NCBI GenBank assembly: GCA_009995045.1
Contig: JAACQG010000011.1
Coordinates: forward strand, 16,596 to 80,595
Source of the DNA: Alphaproteobacteria bacterium
Lineage (GTDB): Bacteria > Pseudomonadota > Alphaproteobacteria > Micavibrionales > Micavibrionaceae
Reading direction: 5' to 3'
DNA: 64,000 nucleotides
Each line of letters begins with the position of its first letter. Position 1 is the stretch's first letter. Below, piece by piece: positions 19,121 to 26,790 of the stretch. The position numbers and the translations under genes were made by a program. The notes beneath the pieces were generated by a model, which saw only the letters and a program-made list of their open reading frames with translations, had not been told where the DNA came from and ran no database searches.

Positions 19121-20038
19121 ATGCAGATTCACCTACCTATTGCCGAGATGAGCGTTTCAGCGGAAATTATTTTTCTGGTGAGCGCTTTTGTTGGTTTCTT
19201 GTCTGGGGTTTTTGGCATTGGCGGCGGGTTTTTGACCACGCCGTTTCTTATTTTTACAGGCATACCACCCGGAATTGCAGTAGGGACGCAAGCTAGCCAG
19301 TTGGTGGCGAGCAGTGTTTCAGGGGCGATTGGGCATTGGCGGCGTAATAATGTTGATATCAAGATGGGGCTAGTTATGTTGACTGGCGGCATTATGGGTT
19401 CATTCGTCGGGATTATGATCTTTAAGTTGCTTGAGTTTTTTGGGCAGGTTGATTTTGCGATTTCATTGATCTACGTGGTTTTGTTGAGTTCGATCGGGAT
19501 TATGATGCTGATTGAAACCGTGTTTTCAAAGTTCTTTAAAAAGAAGAATGTACGTCAGGAGTTTAACACGCTCAGGGTTTCGCCATTTATTGCGTCTTTG
19601 CCTTATAAGATGCGCTTTCCACGGTCAAAATTGTTTATCAGTGCATTGGTTCCTGGCGGGATTGGGTTTATCGGAGGGATATTGGCCTCTGTTCTGGGTA
19701 TCGGTGGTGGGTTCTTGCTCGTTCCGGCGATGATTTATATTTTGGGGATGCCGACATTATTGGTGGCGGGAACGTCATTGTTTCAGATTATCTTTACCAC
19801 GGCTTCGGCGACGATTATGCATGCGGTGTTTAACAACACGGTTGATATGGTGTTGGCAATCATTTTGATTTTAGGGGGCGTGATCGGTGCGCAGCTTGGT
19901 ATTTCTGCGGCGCGTTTTGTCAAGCCTACACAGGCGCGTATTATTATGGCGATTATGGTTTTGTTGGTCGCAGCGCAGCTTTCCTACAAATTGTTTGTTG
20001 AACCGAGCGAGTTATTCTCAACGTTGGTGTGGCCATGA
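19121..20038 (+). CDS. TauE/SafE-family membrane exporter (putative sulfite/sulfonate)
   Basis: A 305-residue inner-membrane protein of the TSUP (TauE/SafE) family, whose members are linked to export of sulfite, sulfoacetate or related anions. Eight or so hydrophobic segments are arranged as two repeats, each opening with the family glycine motif: GVFGIGGGFLTTPFL near residues 28-42 and ASVLGIGGGFLLVPAM near 190-205. An extra cytoplasmic loop with FFKKKNVRQEF lies in the middle. The ATG at 19121 has no ribosome site; MSVSAEI nine codons later is an alternative. Its stop overlaps the start of the PF09608-like gene (ATGA), so the two are coupled. The substrate is unknown; association with the sulfur genes at 1.6-6.1 kb is only suggestive. 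Confidence 0.85.
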   Translation: MQIHLPIAEMSVSAEIIFLVSAFVGFLSGVFGIGGGFLTTPFLIFTGIPPGIAVGTQASQLVASSVSGAIGHWRRNNVDIKMGLVMLTGGIMGSFVGIMIFKLLEFFGQVDFAISLIYVVLLSSIGIMMLIETVFSKFFKKKNVRQEFNTLRVSPFIASLPYKMRFPRSKLFISALVPGGIGFIGGILASVLGIGGGFLLVPAMIYILGMPTLLVAGTSLFQIIFTTASATIMHAVFNNTVDMVLAIILILGGVIGAQLGISAARFVKPTQARIIMAIMVLLVAAQLSYKLFVEPSELFSTLVWP

Positions 20039-20781
20039 TGCGTGGTTTTGTCATTTTAGTTGGCGTGTTTTTGTTGTCTGATTTTGCTGTCGCGCAGGAT
20101 AAGGCCTTAACTGTTAATCTGGCGCAAGACTCGGTTGATATTTCGACGGGGTTTAACGGAGCAAAGCTTTCCTTGTTTGGGGTGAAAGAAAAACGTGGGC
20201 ATGTTGCAGTTGTGATTAAGGGGCCTTTGAAAAATGTTTTGGTGCGCCAGAAAAACTCGGTTTTTGGGGTTTGGATGAATAATGTTTCTATCGCGTTTGA
20301 TGATGTTCCACAATTTTACGATTACGCGCTTAGTGATAAGGAAGAGAACATTCTTGATGAGGATGCTCTTAAATCAAATGGGATTGGTTTAAGTTCACTG
20401 AAATTTAAGGCTGAGGAAAATTCATTAAAGCCGGATGAAATCGATGCGTTTGCTTCAGCGTTGGTTCGTAATAAACAGGTGGCTGGACTTTTCCCGATGG
20501 AGGCGCGGGATATCGTGTTTCTAAGCGATACGTTTTTTAAGGCCGAGTTTTATGTTCCGCCGAATGTGCCAACGGGGGATTATGTGATTGAGACATTCTT
20601 GATTAATGATGGTGACGTTTTAGATAAGAATGAAACCAGGGTTAGGGTGGCGCAGGTAGGGCTCAGCTCTAGTGTTTATCAGTTTGCGCATTCCTACTCT
20701 TTGGCGTATGGTCTTTTTATTGTATTCATCGCTGTGATAGCCGGATGGTTATCAAATGTAGTTCGCCAGAGAACGAGTTAA
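20035..20781 (+). CDS. alphaproteobacterial transmembrane protein, PF09608/TIGR02186-like
   Basis: About 248 residues with an N-terminal signal sequence (FVILVGVFLLSDFAVAQDK, cleavage near AVA), a large periplasmic domain starting with a LSVNL-like strand (ALTVNLAQDSVDISTGFNGAKLSLFG), and one C-terminal membrane helix (YGLFIVFIAVIAGWLSN) followed by a short basic tail. This architecture and the FNGAKLSLFG segment match the Alph_Pro_TM family, which in alphaproteobacteria usually sits next to a TauE-type permease. The start codon ATG overlaps the permease stop as ATGA. A function has not been established for the family; a periplasmic partner of the exporter is the natural inference. A second ATG follows immediately and could be the true start. 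Confidence 0.85.
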   Translation: MMRGFVILVGVFLLSDFAVAQDKALTVNLAQDSVDISTGFNGAKLSLFGVKEKRGHVAVVIKGPLKNVLVRQKNSVFGVWMNNVSIAFDDVPQFYDYALSDKEENILDEDALKSNGIGLSSLKFKAEENSLKPDEIDAFASALVRNKQVAGLFPMEARDIVFLSDTFFKAEFYVPPNVPTGDYVIETFLINDGDVLDKNETRVRVAQVGLSSSVYQFAHSYSLAYGLFIVFIAVIAGWLSNVVRQRTS

Positions 20782-20793
20782 GGGGATTTAACC

Positions 20794-21291
20794 ATGGCTG
20801 ATACATCACAAAATCAACCAATAAGCGAAAAATATGCTGCTCATCAAACTTGGGGTGGTACGTATTTGGTTGTTGCTGACCGTACAGAAGAGTTTCCTGT
20901 GGCGCTTAAATATGCCGCGTCTATGGCGCATGCGAATAAGTGCCGTATTGGTATTTTTTACGTGATGGAGAATCAGGGGTTTACGCATTGGGGCAATATT
21001 GAAAAGCGCATGCGTGACGAGCAACGTGAAGAAGCCGAGCAGATCATCAATGAGGCGTGTACGAAGCTTAGCGATCTTTCAGATATGATGCCTACAATTT
21101 ATCTTGTGGATGGTGGTCGTATGGATGCGCTAGTTGAGGTGATTGAAAATGATCCGGGTATTGCGATGTTGATTTTGGCGGGTGGGACTCAAGGTTCCGG
21201 GCCGGGGCCATTGGTTTCGCATTTCACGGGCAAGGGGCTATCGCGCCTTCGTGTTCCTGTGATGATTGTTCCTGATCATTTGGCTTTATAG
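20794..21291 (+). CDS. universal stress protein (UspA family)
   Basis: A 165-residue single UspA domain. After an unstructured first 20 residues come the first beta strand (YLVVADRTEEFPVALKYA), the helix and strand KCRIGIFYVME, the long helix with QREEAEQIINEACTKL, and a C-terminal nucleotide-loop-like segment GGTQGSGPGPLVSHFTGKG ending in VPVMIVPD. The G-rich loop resembles the ATP-binding G2xG9G(S/T) signature but with irregular spacing, so nucleotide binding is uncertain. An AAGGGG ribosome site (AGTTAAGGGGATTT) precedes the ATG. It follows the PF09608-like gene by 12 bases and precedes the NifU-like gene, an arrangement often seen in alphaproteobacteria. Confidence 0.9.
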   Translation: MADTSQNQPISEKYAAHQTWGGTYLVVADRTEEFPVALKYAASMAHANKCRIGIFYVMENQGFTHWGNIEKRMRDEQREEAEQIINEACTKLSDLSDMMPTIYLVDGGRMDALVEVIENDPGIAMLILAGGTQGSGPGPLVSHFTGKGLSRLRVPVMIVPDHLAL

Positions 21292-21373
21292 CTTTTTGTC
21301 TTATTAAATACTTTCATTGCTTGAGTTTTGCCTATGTTGGGCTTATTTCTTTGTAAAGACAAGGAGCATTCAT

Positions 21374-21922
21374 ATGTTTATTCAAACACAGGCCACGCCC
21401 AACCCCGCGACGATAAAATTCATTCCAGGTCAGGTTGTTTTGGAACGTGGACTGAGAGATTATCAATCGGTTGAAGAGGCGTGTAATTCTCCACTTGCGC
21501 AGCGTTTGTTTGCTTTGCAGGGTGTTACGGGTGTGTTTTTGGCGAATGATTTTGTGTCTGTATCAAAGGCAGATGACACGGATTGGAATATGCTTAAGCC
21601 GATGGTGATGGCGGCGTTGATGGAGCATTTATCCATGGGGCAGCCGATTTTGATTGAGGCAGAGGCCGAGGATGATGGCGCCGAAGATGACGAGATCACT
21701 GCGCAGATCAAAGAGCTAATTGCGAGCCGCGTGCGTCCTATGGTTATGATGGATGGCGGCGATATTGAATTTGACCGTTTTGATGACGGGATTGTTTATT
21801 TGACAATGCGCGGCGCGTGTTCTGGATGTCCTAGTTCTACTGCGACACTAAAATCAGGGATTGAAGGGATGCTTAAGCATTTTGTTCCCGAGGTTATTGA
21901 AGTTCGTCCATCTGAGGGGTAG
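21374..21922 (+). CDS. NFU/NifU-type iron-sulfur cluster carrier
   Basis: A 182-residue iron-sulfur scaffold/carrier of the Nfu1/HIRIP5 type. The N-terminal Nfu_N domain begins MFIQTQATPNPATIKF and spans about residues 1-88; after an acidic linker (EAEDDGAEDDE) comes the NifU C-terminal domain with the cluster-binding cysteines C149 and C152 in GACSGCPSS. The open frame runs upstream, but the ATG at 21374 is preceded by AAGGAG at eight bases and begins at the exact family start, so it was chosen. Its last 29 bases overlap, tail to tail, the deacetylase-like gene on the other strand. It should serve assembly of 4Fe-4S proteins such as CysI and CysH in this same genome (inference). Confidence 0.93.
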   Translation: MFIQTQATPNPATIKFIPGQVVLERGLRDYQSVEEACNSPLAQRLFALQGVTGVFLANDFVSVSKADDTDWNMLKPMVMAALMEHLSMGQPILIEAEAEDDGAEDDEITAQIKELIASRVRPMVMMDGGDIEFDRFDDGIVYLTMRGACSGCPSSTATLKSGIEGMLKHFVPEVIEVRPSEG

Positions 21923-22952
21923 TGTCTTGCGGTGTGTGAAAGAGCATGCCGAGCCATCGCCATTGTTTTTCGTCACCATCGTTTTGAACGGGGAGCGTGC
22001 AGTTGAGGCGTGTTCGTTCGTCAGTAATTGGTATATGTGGAATGATTTCAACGCGATTTCCTAGTATCTCCATTCTCGGCTTTGACTGGTTCGAAACATG
22101 GCAGGACAAGTCAGAGATGTTATCTTCTAAACTTTGCGGTACGGTGAAACCGATCTGATCAAGTGGCTGTGACAATTGCCAGTTTTGAGGCTCTATGTCG
22201 ATTGTAGGCAGCGGCGCTGTGTTTGTGATCATGCGGAAGCGGTCAATATCGGCATATTGTGTTGTCATGGCAAAGCGGGGGAGGGCGAGCATGTCTGATG
22301 CGCTATGCGCGGGGCCGGAATGGAGGCCGAAAGCGGCGGTGAACCCTTGTTCTTTGCTGATCTCTAGTAATGTGTTTGAAATCTCACCATAGGGGTATGA
22401 GAATAATGTTGCCTCGGTGTTCATGTGTTCTTTGAAGGCGGTGCGTGATTTATTGATGAGGCGGGCGGCTTCATTTTTACTAAGTTGAGAAATGTGTTCG
22501 TAGTTTGCGGGCATGATGCCGAAGCTGGCGTTATCGGATTTTGCGATTTTTCTTAATGTTCTCCAGTCGAGTTGGCTTGGGATTTCTGTGCTTTCGCTAG
22601 AGATGAATAGTGTGAAGGGAATGTCGTTTTGAATTAGCTTTTTTATCGCGTTATCATATGCAGATTGGAAGACGCCATCGAAGGTGATTGCGATTGTCCT
22701 TGGTGGTAATGGTGTTTTAGATTTAAGCGCGTCAACGATTTGGCTTAATGGCAAGACGTTGTAATCGCCATTCGTGATTTCCTCAATATGCGTGTCGAAA
22801 AGCTCCGTGCTTAGGTTGGTTTGTTGATGCTCAGGTTCCCCTATATGCTGGTAGGCAAGGATGACGGCTTTGCTGTTATCGTTTTCCAATACGTTCGCTA
22901 CCGCTGGGGTAAGTGTGAGGAGGATCAGGATTAAGATGTGAATGTAACGCAT
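21894..22952 (-). CDS. NodB-like polysaccharide deacetylase homologue, probably catalytically dead
   Basis: A 352-residue protein with a Sec signal peptide (ILILILLTLTPAVAN) and a NodB-homology region over about residues 25-230: AVILAYQHIGE, FDTHIEEI, the motif-1 position ITFDGVFQSAYDN, and motif 3 FSYPYGEI. Motif 1 reads TFDG where active enzymes have TFDD, so the metal-binding Asp is lost. Motif 2, normally GxHTxxH, reads GIMPANY, so both metal-binding His residues are missing as well. A C-terminal region of about 120 residues (IDIEPQNWQLSQPLDQIGFTV onwards) has no recognised domain. It may bind glycans without cleaving them, or have a different activity. Its end overlaps the NifU-like gene by 29 bases on the opposite strand. 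Family assignment is firm; function is not. Confidence 0.85.
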   Translation of the reverse strand: MRYIHILILILLTLTPAVANVLENDNSKAVILAYQHIGEPEHQQTNLSTELFDTHIEEITNGDYNVLPLSQIVDALKSKTPLPPRTIAITFDGVFQSAYDNAIKKLIQNDIPFTLFISSESTEIPSQLDWRTLRKIAKSDNASFGIMPANYEHISQLSKNEAARLINKSRTAFKEHMNTEATLFSYPYGEISNTLLEISKEQGFTAAFGLHSGPAHSASDMLALPRFAMTTQYADIDRFRMITNTAPLPTIDIEPQNWQLSQPLDQIGFTVPQSLEDNISDLSCHVSNQSKPRMEILGNRVEIIPHIPITDERTRLNCTLPVQNDGDEKQWRWLGMLFHTPQDTTPQMDELQ

Positions 22953-23029
22953 TGTCTAGTTCTGCCACTGTTGCGGGCTGCTTGCAATAACAATTGATGC
23001 ACCTGCGTTGTTCGTGTAGAGATTTGATC

Positions 23030-23698
23030 ATGAGTGATGAACGAAAAATTTTGGTGATTGATACGGCGATGGAGGGGTGCGGCGTTGCAGTGTTTGATGC
23101 AGGGCGTGATACGGTTTTTGATGCCTATAGCGATGAAGCGCACGGGCAGGCGCAGCGATTGGTGCCGATGGTTCAAAGCGTTGTTGAAGATGCGGGGATC
23201 GGTTTTGATGCTTTAAGCGATATTGTTGTTTGCAATGGACCGGGGACGTTTACCGGTATTCGTATTGGCTTATCGAGTGCGGGCGCGCTTGGTTTGGCTG
23301 TGGGTATTCCTGTTTATAGTTATACGAGCCTTCAGGGATTGGCGATGACTGCGAAGTCGCGCGGCTTGGATGATGATTTTGTTGTTTTGGTTGAAACGCG
23401 GCGGCAGGATTTTTATGTGCAAGGGTTTGATGCCGCGGGGATTGCGTGTGATGAGCATCAGTCTTTGATGCGTGAGAATGTTGACGTTGGGGGGCGCATC
23501 CTGATTGGTAATGCGGCAAGGCGGTTTGATCATAAAGGCGTATTCGCTCATTACGATGTCGATAAAATTGATGTTGGTGTGGTGGCGCGTATGTTTGTTC
23601 GGGGTGATGTGGTTTTTGGCGACGATTGCGTGCCCATATACCTGCGTGCGCCAGATGTTAGTCAGCCCAAAAATGCACCACGGAAATTATCTGTTTGA
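23030..23698 (+). CDS. tsaB: tRNA t6A37 threonylcarbamoyltransferase complex subunit
   Basis: A 222-residue member of the ASKHA-fold TsaB family, which with TsaD and TsaE makes N6-threonylcarbamoyladenosine at position 37 of ANN-decoding tRNAs. The N-terminal strand and loop ILVIDTAMEGCGVAVFD, the VCNGPGTFTGIRIGLSSA block near residues 66-84, and the SYTSLQGLA segment are characteristic. An upstream in-frame ATG at 22994 would add 12 unlike residues; MSDERKILVID at 23030 starts where the family starts and was chosen. It starts 77 bases from the divergent deacetylase-like gene. In many alphaproteobacteria rimI follows tsaB; here mucR is next. Confidence 0.92.
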   Translation: MSDERKILVIDTAMEGCGVAVFDAGRDTVFDAYSDEAHGQAQRLVPMVQSVVEDAGIGFDALSDIVVCNGPGTFTGIRIGLSSAGALGLAVGIPVYSYTSLQGLAMTAKSRGLDDDFVVLVETRRQDFYVQGFDAAGIACDEHQSLMRENVDVGGRILIGNAARRFDHKGVFAHYDVDKIDVGVVARMFVRGDVVFGDDCVPIYLRAPDVSQPKNAPRKLSV

Positions 23699-23802
23699 GA
23701 ATGCATAATTTTCATGCGATTTGGTCTTGTTTTTTTTACGGCTCGGTATAAGTAATTATAGTAACAAATACTAATAAAACAAAATAAACGAGGGAGTTTG
23801 AA

Positions 23803-24201
23803 ATGACTGAGTCTGTAACCCGCGAAGAATTACTCGCTTTAACGAGTGAGATTGTTTCGTCCTACGTGTCAAATAATACGTTGCCTGCACATGAAATTCC
23901 CGCTGTGATTGAACAGGTTTTTAAGACTTTGTCTAATGTTGATCAGGAGGTTGGTGCTCATGCAGACCGTCCAAAGCCTGCGGTTCCGATTAAGAAATCT
24001 GTAACGCCGGAGTATATTATCTGTCTTGAGGATGGTAAGCAGTTGAAAATGCTGAAGCGTCATTTGAAGACGTCATATGATATGTCTCCCGAAGAATATC
24101 GTGAGCGTTGGGGGTTGCCTGCGGATTATCCGATGGTTGCGCCGGAATATGCGAAGAAGCGCAGTGCGCTCGCCAAGGATATTGGTTTGGGTAAGCGATA
24201 G
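23803..24201 (+). CDS. MucR/Ros-family transcriptional regulator
   Basis: A 132-residue zinc-finger regulator of the Ros/MucR family, which in alphaproteobacteria acts as an H-NS-like silencer at AT-rich promoters and controls exopolysaccharide, motility and virulence genes. The diagnostic block is IICLEDGKQLKMLKRHLKT near residues 72-90 followed by MSPEEYRERWGLPADYPMVAPEYAKKRS. The first zinc-ligand Cys of the eukaryote-like C2H2 finger is not in the usual CxxC spacing (ICLED), as in many MucR proteins. The N-terminal half is the oligomerisation region. GAGGGAG six bases before the ATG is a strong ribosome site, and a 16-bp hairpin terminator follows the gene. No other gene shares its transcript. 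Confidence 0.93.
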   Translation: MTESVTREELLALTSEIVSSYVSNNTLPAHEIPAVIEQVFKTLSNVDQEVGAHADRPKPAVPIKKSVTPEYIICLEDGKQLKMLKRHLKTSYDMSPEEYRERWGLPADYPMVAPEYAKKRSALAKDIGLGKR

Positions 24202-24231
24202 TTCTCGTTTTATAATTTATCTCATACATAA

Positions 24232-24275
24232 AAAAAACGCTCACTTATCAATTGGATGTTAAGTGAGCGTTTTTT
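24232..24275. terminator. strong bidirectional terminator between mucR and proC
   Basis: A perfect 16-bp stem (AAAAAACGCTCACTTA at 24232-24247 and TAAGTGAGCGTTTTTT at 24260-24275) with a 12-base loop. It lies between the plus-strand mucR and the minus-strand proC and has a run of T on both strands. Confidence 0.9.
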
Positions 24276-24296
24276 GTATTTGGTAGGGTAGTTGGA

Positions 24297-25115
24297 TTAT
24301 CCGCCGAGTTCTTCACCACGTTTTTTGGCTGCCTGGAGTGCTTCGTTGAGAATGTCTTGGAAGCGACCATCCATGAGCACGTTTAGCGCGGCGGCAGTTG
24401 TTCCGCCGGGGCTGGTTACGTTTTCGCGGAGTGTTGATGCGGGTGTGTCAGCTTCGCTTGCGGCGAGGGCTGCACTGCCGACGACGGTTTGGCGGGCGAG
24501 GATCATGGCTTTGTCTGCGTCTAATCCCACGTTTTCGCCTGCTTTTGCGAGGGCTTCGATGAGGTGGAAGATATAGGCAGGGCCGCTTCCTGACACTGCG
24601 GTCACTGCGTTCATGAGGTTTTCGTCATCCACCCACGCAGATTTGCCGGAGCAATCGAGCATGCGTGTTACGATCTCTTTTTGTGAGTCGGTCGGGTGTG
24701 CGTTAGCGACAGCGACGCTCATGCCTTCGCCGATTGAGGCAGGGGTGTTGGGCATGACGCGGACGATAGGCTGATTTGCGCCGAAATAGTTTTCGAAATT
24801 GCCGATGGTTTGTCCTGCGGCGACCGAGAGGATCAAGCAATCATCGGAGATGATGTGTTTGAGGGCTTCGCAGACTTCCATCATCATTTGTGGTTTTACA
24901 GCGAGGATGCAGATATCGCTCTTTGCGACGTCATCTGAAATGCTTTTTACGGTTTCGCCGAATGTGATGCGGTTATCACCTTTGGTGAAATCGGGTTGGC
25001 CGTATGGTTCGACGATGTTGTATGTGGCGTCGATGTCGGATGCGAGCCATCCTTTAAGCATTGCGCCGCCCATTCTGCCGCAGCCGATGAGTGTGATTTT
25101 GTATGAAGTGCTCAT
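24297..25115 (-). CDS. proC: pyrroline-5-carboxylate reductase
   Basis: A 272-residue NAD(P)H-dependent enzyme that performs the last step of proline synthesis. The Rossmann motif GCGRMGGAMLKGW is at about residues 11-23, VKPQMMMEV near 75, and the signature VRVMPNTPASIGEGM near 120-134 with the GSGPAY block near 173. The C-terminal dimer region (DADKAMILARQTVVGSAAL, TSPGGTTAAALNVL) is intact. It is the last gene of the minus-strand ubiK-ybjN-proC run, only three bases after the YbjN gene, and ends just before the terminator at 24232-24275. Confidence 0.95.
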   Translation of the reverse strand: MSTSYKITLIGCGRMGGAMLKGWLASDIDATYNIVEPYGQPDFTKGDNRITFGETVKSISDDVAKSDICILAVKPQMMMEVCEALKHIISDDCLILSVAAGQTIGNFENYFGANQPIVRVMPNTPASIGEGMSVAVANAHPTDSQKEIVTRMLDCSGKSAWVDDENLMNAVTAVSGSGPAYIFHLIEALAKAGENVGLDADKAMILARQTVVGSAALAASEADTPASTLRENVTSPGGTTAAALNVLMDGRFQDILNEALQAAKKRGEELGG

Positions 25116-25118
25116 ATC

Positions 25119-25622
25119 TTAAGATGCTCCTTGAGTTTGCATGAGTGCGAGTGGAAGGGTGTCGTTATTGGCAGCGGTGTCAGCGGAAAGAAGGCTGAAG
25201 GCTGCGTAATTGGTTTCGCATTGTGCGAGGGCGATGTCCAGGATGCTTTCAAGCTGTTCGTAAGATTGCTTGTTTTCCGGGTTTAGCAATGTGGTGTAGC
25301 GGAATGAGGGGGTATTTGTGTCGGCGGCGATTTCGAAATGGCCCATCCATGATCTTTCGTTGATTGTCATGAGGATGTTTGCGGCGTTCATGATGTTATG
25401 TGCGCTGATGATCAAATTGTATTGGACGGAAATTTGAAGGGCGGTCATGTCTGCTTGCCAGAGAAAGATGAGCTGGTAGTCGCCGTATTTTCCGGCGAGG
25501 GTTACGAGTAACTCGTTATCGCCCATGCGGTTGAAATCCCAATCATTAGCGTGGAGGATATCCTCGATATTGTCCAATGGGTTTGGGGTGTCTTTATGGA
25601 GGGTGTCGAATAGGCTTGGCAT
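25119..25622 (-). CDS. YbjN-domain protein
   Basis: A 167-residue protein of the YbjN family (a type III secretion chaperone-like fold found in many proteobacteria). It has the usual pattern of an N-terminal helix (NIEDILHANDWDFNRMGDNELLV), a central beta sheet (YQLIFLWQADMTALQISVQYN), and a helix-strand end (WMGHFEIAADTNTPSFRYTTLLN). No signal peptide is present, so it is cytoplasmic. It lies between ubiK and proC with two- and three-base gaps, a conserved alphaproteobacterial arrangement. The molecular role is unknown; in E. coli YbjN overproduction affects motility and stress, which cannot be carried over safely. Confidence 0.85.
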   Translation of the reverse strand: MPSLFDTLHKDTPNPLDNIEDILHANDWDFNRMGDNELLVTLAGKYGDYQLIFLWQADMTALQISVQYNLIISAHNIMNAANILMTINERSWMGHFEIAADTNTPSFRYTTLLNPENKQSYEQLESILDIALAQCETNYAAFSLLSADTAANNDTLPLALMQTQGAS

Positions 25623-25624
25623 AT

Positions 25625-25870
25625 CTACTTTTTTTTCTTCTCAAGTGTTTCGATACGCAGCTTAAGGTCTTCGTGTTCTTTGCGGGTTTCTTGGAGGATG
25701 GCTTCTAAGCGATCCAAGTCGGCGCGTGGGACGAGGTCTAAGCGGTCGACGATTTCATCGACGCGGGATTTGATTTCCGCGCGGATGTTGTGGGTGATGC
25801 CACTCGCGATACCAACGGTTCCGCCAGCAAGGCGTGCCATATCGTCCAAGATTTTTTCACGTTTTTGCAT
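25625..25870 (-). CDS. ubiK: ubiquinone biosynthesis accessory factor (UbiK/BMFP family)
   Basis: An 81-residue protein of the BMFP (YqiC/UbiK) family. It has the N-terminal conserved stretch DDMARLAGGTVGIASGI, the RAEIKSRVDEIVDRLDLVPR segment typical of the family, and a C-terminal coiled coil (LEAILQETRKEHEDLKLRIETLEKKKK). UbiK binds the UbiJ SCP2-domain protein and helps the late steps of ubiquinone synthesis; that role is taken from gammaproteobacterial work. It is first in the minus-strand ubiK-ybjN-proC run and is divergent from lgt, with about 113 bases between the starts. Confidence 0.88.
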   Translation of the reverse strand: MQKREKILDDMARLAGGTVGIASGITHNIRAEIKSRVDEIVDRLDLVPRADLDRLEAILQETRKEHEDLKLRIETLEKKKK

Positions 25871-25983
25871 GGAAGAGAGGTAGCACGCGGGCAGGAGCGA
25901 ATCAAGCGGCCTTAGGGATAATCTTCGGGATGAGTGTGGATGGTTTATTGATTGTTTGGGGTTGCTGCTTTAAACAGTTTTTT

Positions 25984-26790
25984 ATGGTTTTAGAATTTCC
26001 GAATATTGATCCCGTTGCGCTTGCGCTTGGCCCGTTTCAGATCCGTTGGTATGCGCTTGCGTATTTAGCGGGGTTTTTGCTTGGGTGGCGCTATTGTATG
26101 CGCCTTGCCGGCTGGGATGAGGGGTATCGGCCAAACCGTGATGATATTGATGACTTTTTGACATGGGTGATTGTCGGGGTCGTGCTTGGTGGGCGTATTG
26201 GGTATGTCTTGTTTTATAATTTTGGATATTATTCACAGGCTCCTTTAGAGGCGCTTAAGATTTGGCATGGCGGTATGTCGTTTCATGGGGGGGCGCTTGG
26301 TGTGATTGCGGCGTTGTTTATTTATCCTGCGCTTAAAAAATTTCCGCCGCTTCGTCTTTGCGATATTGTCTGTGCGGCGGTGCCGATTGGGTTGTTTTTC
26401 GGGCGGATCGCGAATTTTATCAATGGGGAACTTTTTGGACGTGTGACAGATGCGCCATGGGGGATTGTATTTCCACGCGGCGGCGATTTACCGCGTCATC
26501 CTAGCCAGCTTTATGAGGCGTTGCTTGAGGGGGCGGTGCTGTTTGTAATTTTACACTTGTTGGTCCGTAATGACGCGATCCGAAACAGGCCAGGGATTGT
26601 TTCGGGGGCGTTTTTGATGGGCTATGGCGTTTTTCGTGCGTTTATTGAATTTTATCGTGAGCCGGATGAACAGATCGGGCTGTATTTTGATTTGGTGTCA
26701 CAGGGGCAATTGCTCAGCATGCCGATGGTGATTGTCGGGGCAGGGGTGATTGTTTTTTCAAATCTATCACATAAAAATAAGAACGCATGA
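25984..26790 (+). CDS. lgt: prolipoprotein diacylglyceryl transferase
   Basis: A 268-residue inner-membrane enzyme that moves a diacylglyceryl group from phosphatidylglycerol to the lipobox Cys of prolipoproteins. Seven hydrophobic helices are present. FPNIDPVALALGPFQIRWYALAY is the typical N-terminus, MSFHGGALG carries the essential His, and the Lgt signature GRIANFINGELFGRVTD is near residues 140-156, followed by PRHPSQLYEALLEG. The frame is open further upstream (an ATG at 25931), but the family begins at the ATG at 25984, which has no visible ribosome site. The stop overlaps the midA start (ATGA), so lgt-midA-pgeF form one coupled operon. Confidence 0.94.
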   Translation: MVLEFPNIDPVALALGPFQIRWYALAYLAGFLLGWRYCMRLAGWDEGYRPNRDDIDDFLTWVIVGVVLGGRIGYVLFYNFGYYSQAPLEALKIWHGGMSFHGGALGVIAALFIYPALKKFPPLRLCDIVCAAVPIGLFFGRIANFINGELFGRVTDAPWGIVFPRGGDLPRHPSQLYEALLEGAVLFVILHLLVRNDAIRNRPGIVSGAFLMGYGVFRAFIEFYREPDEQIGLYFDLVSQGQLLSMPMVIVGAGVIVFSNLSHKNKNA

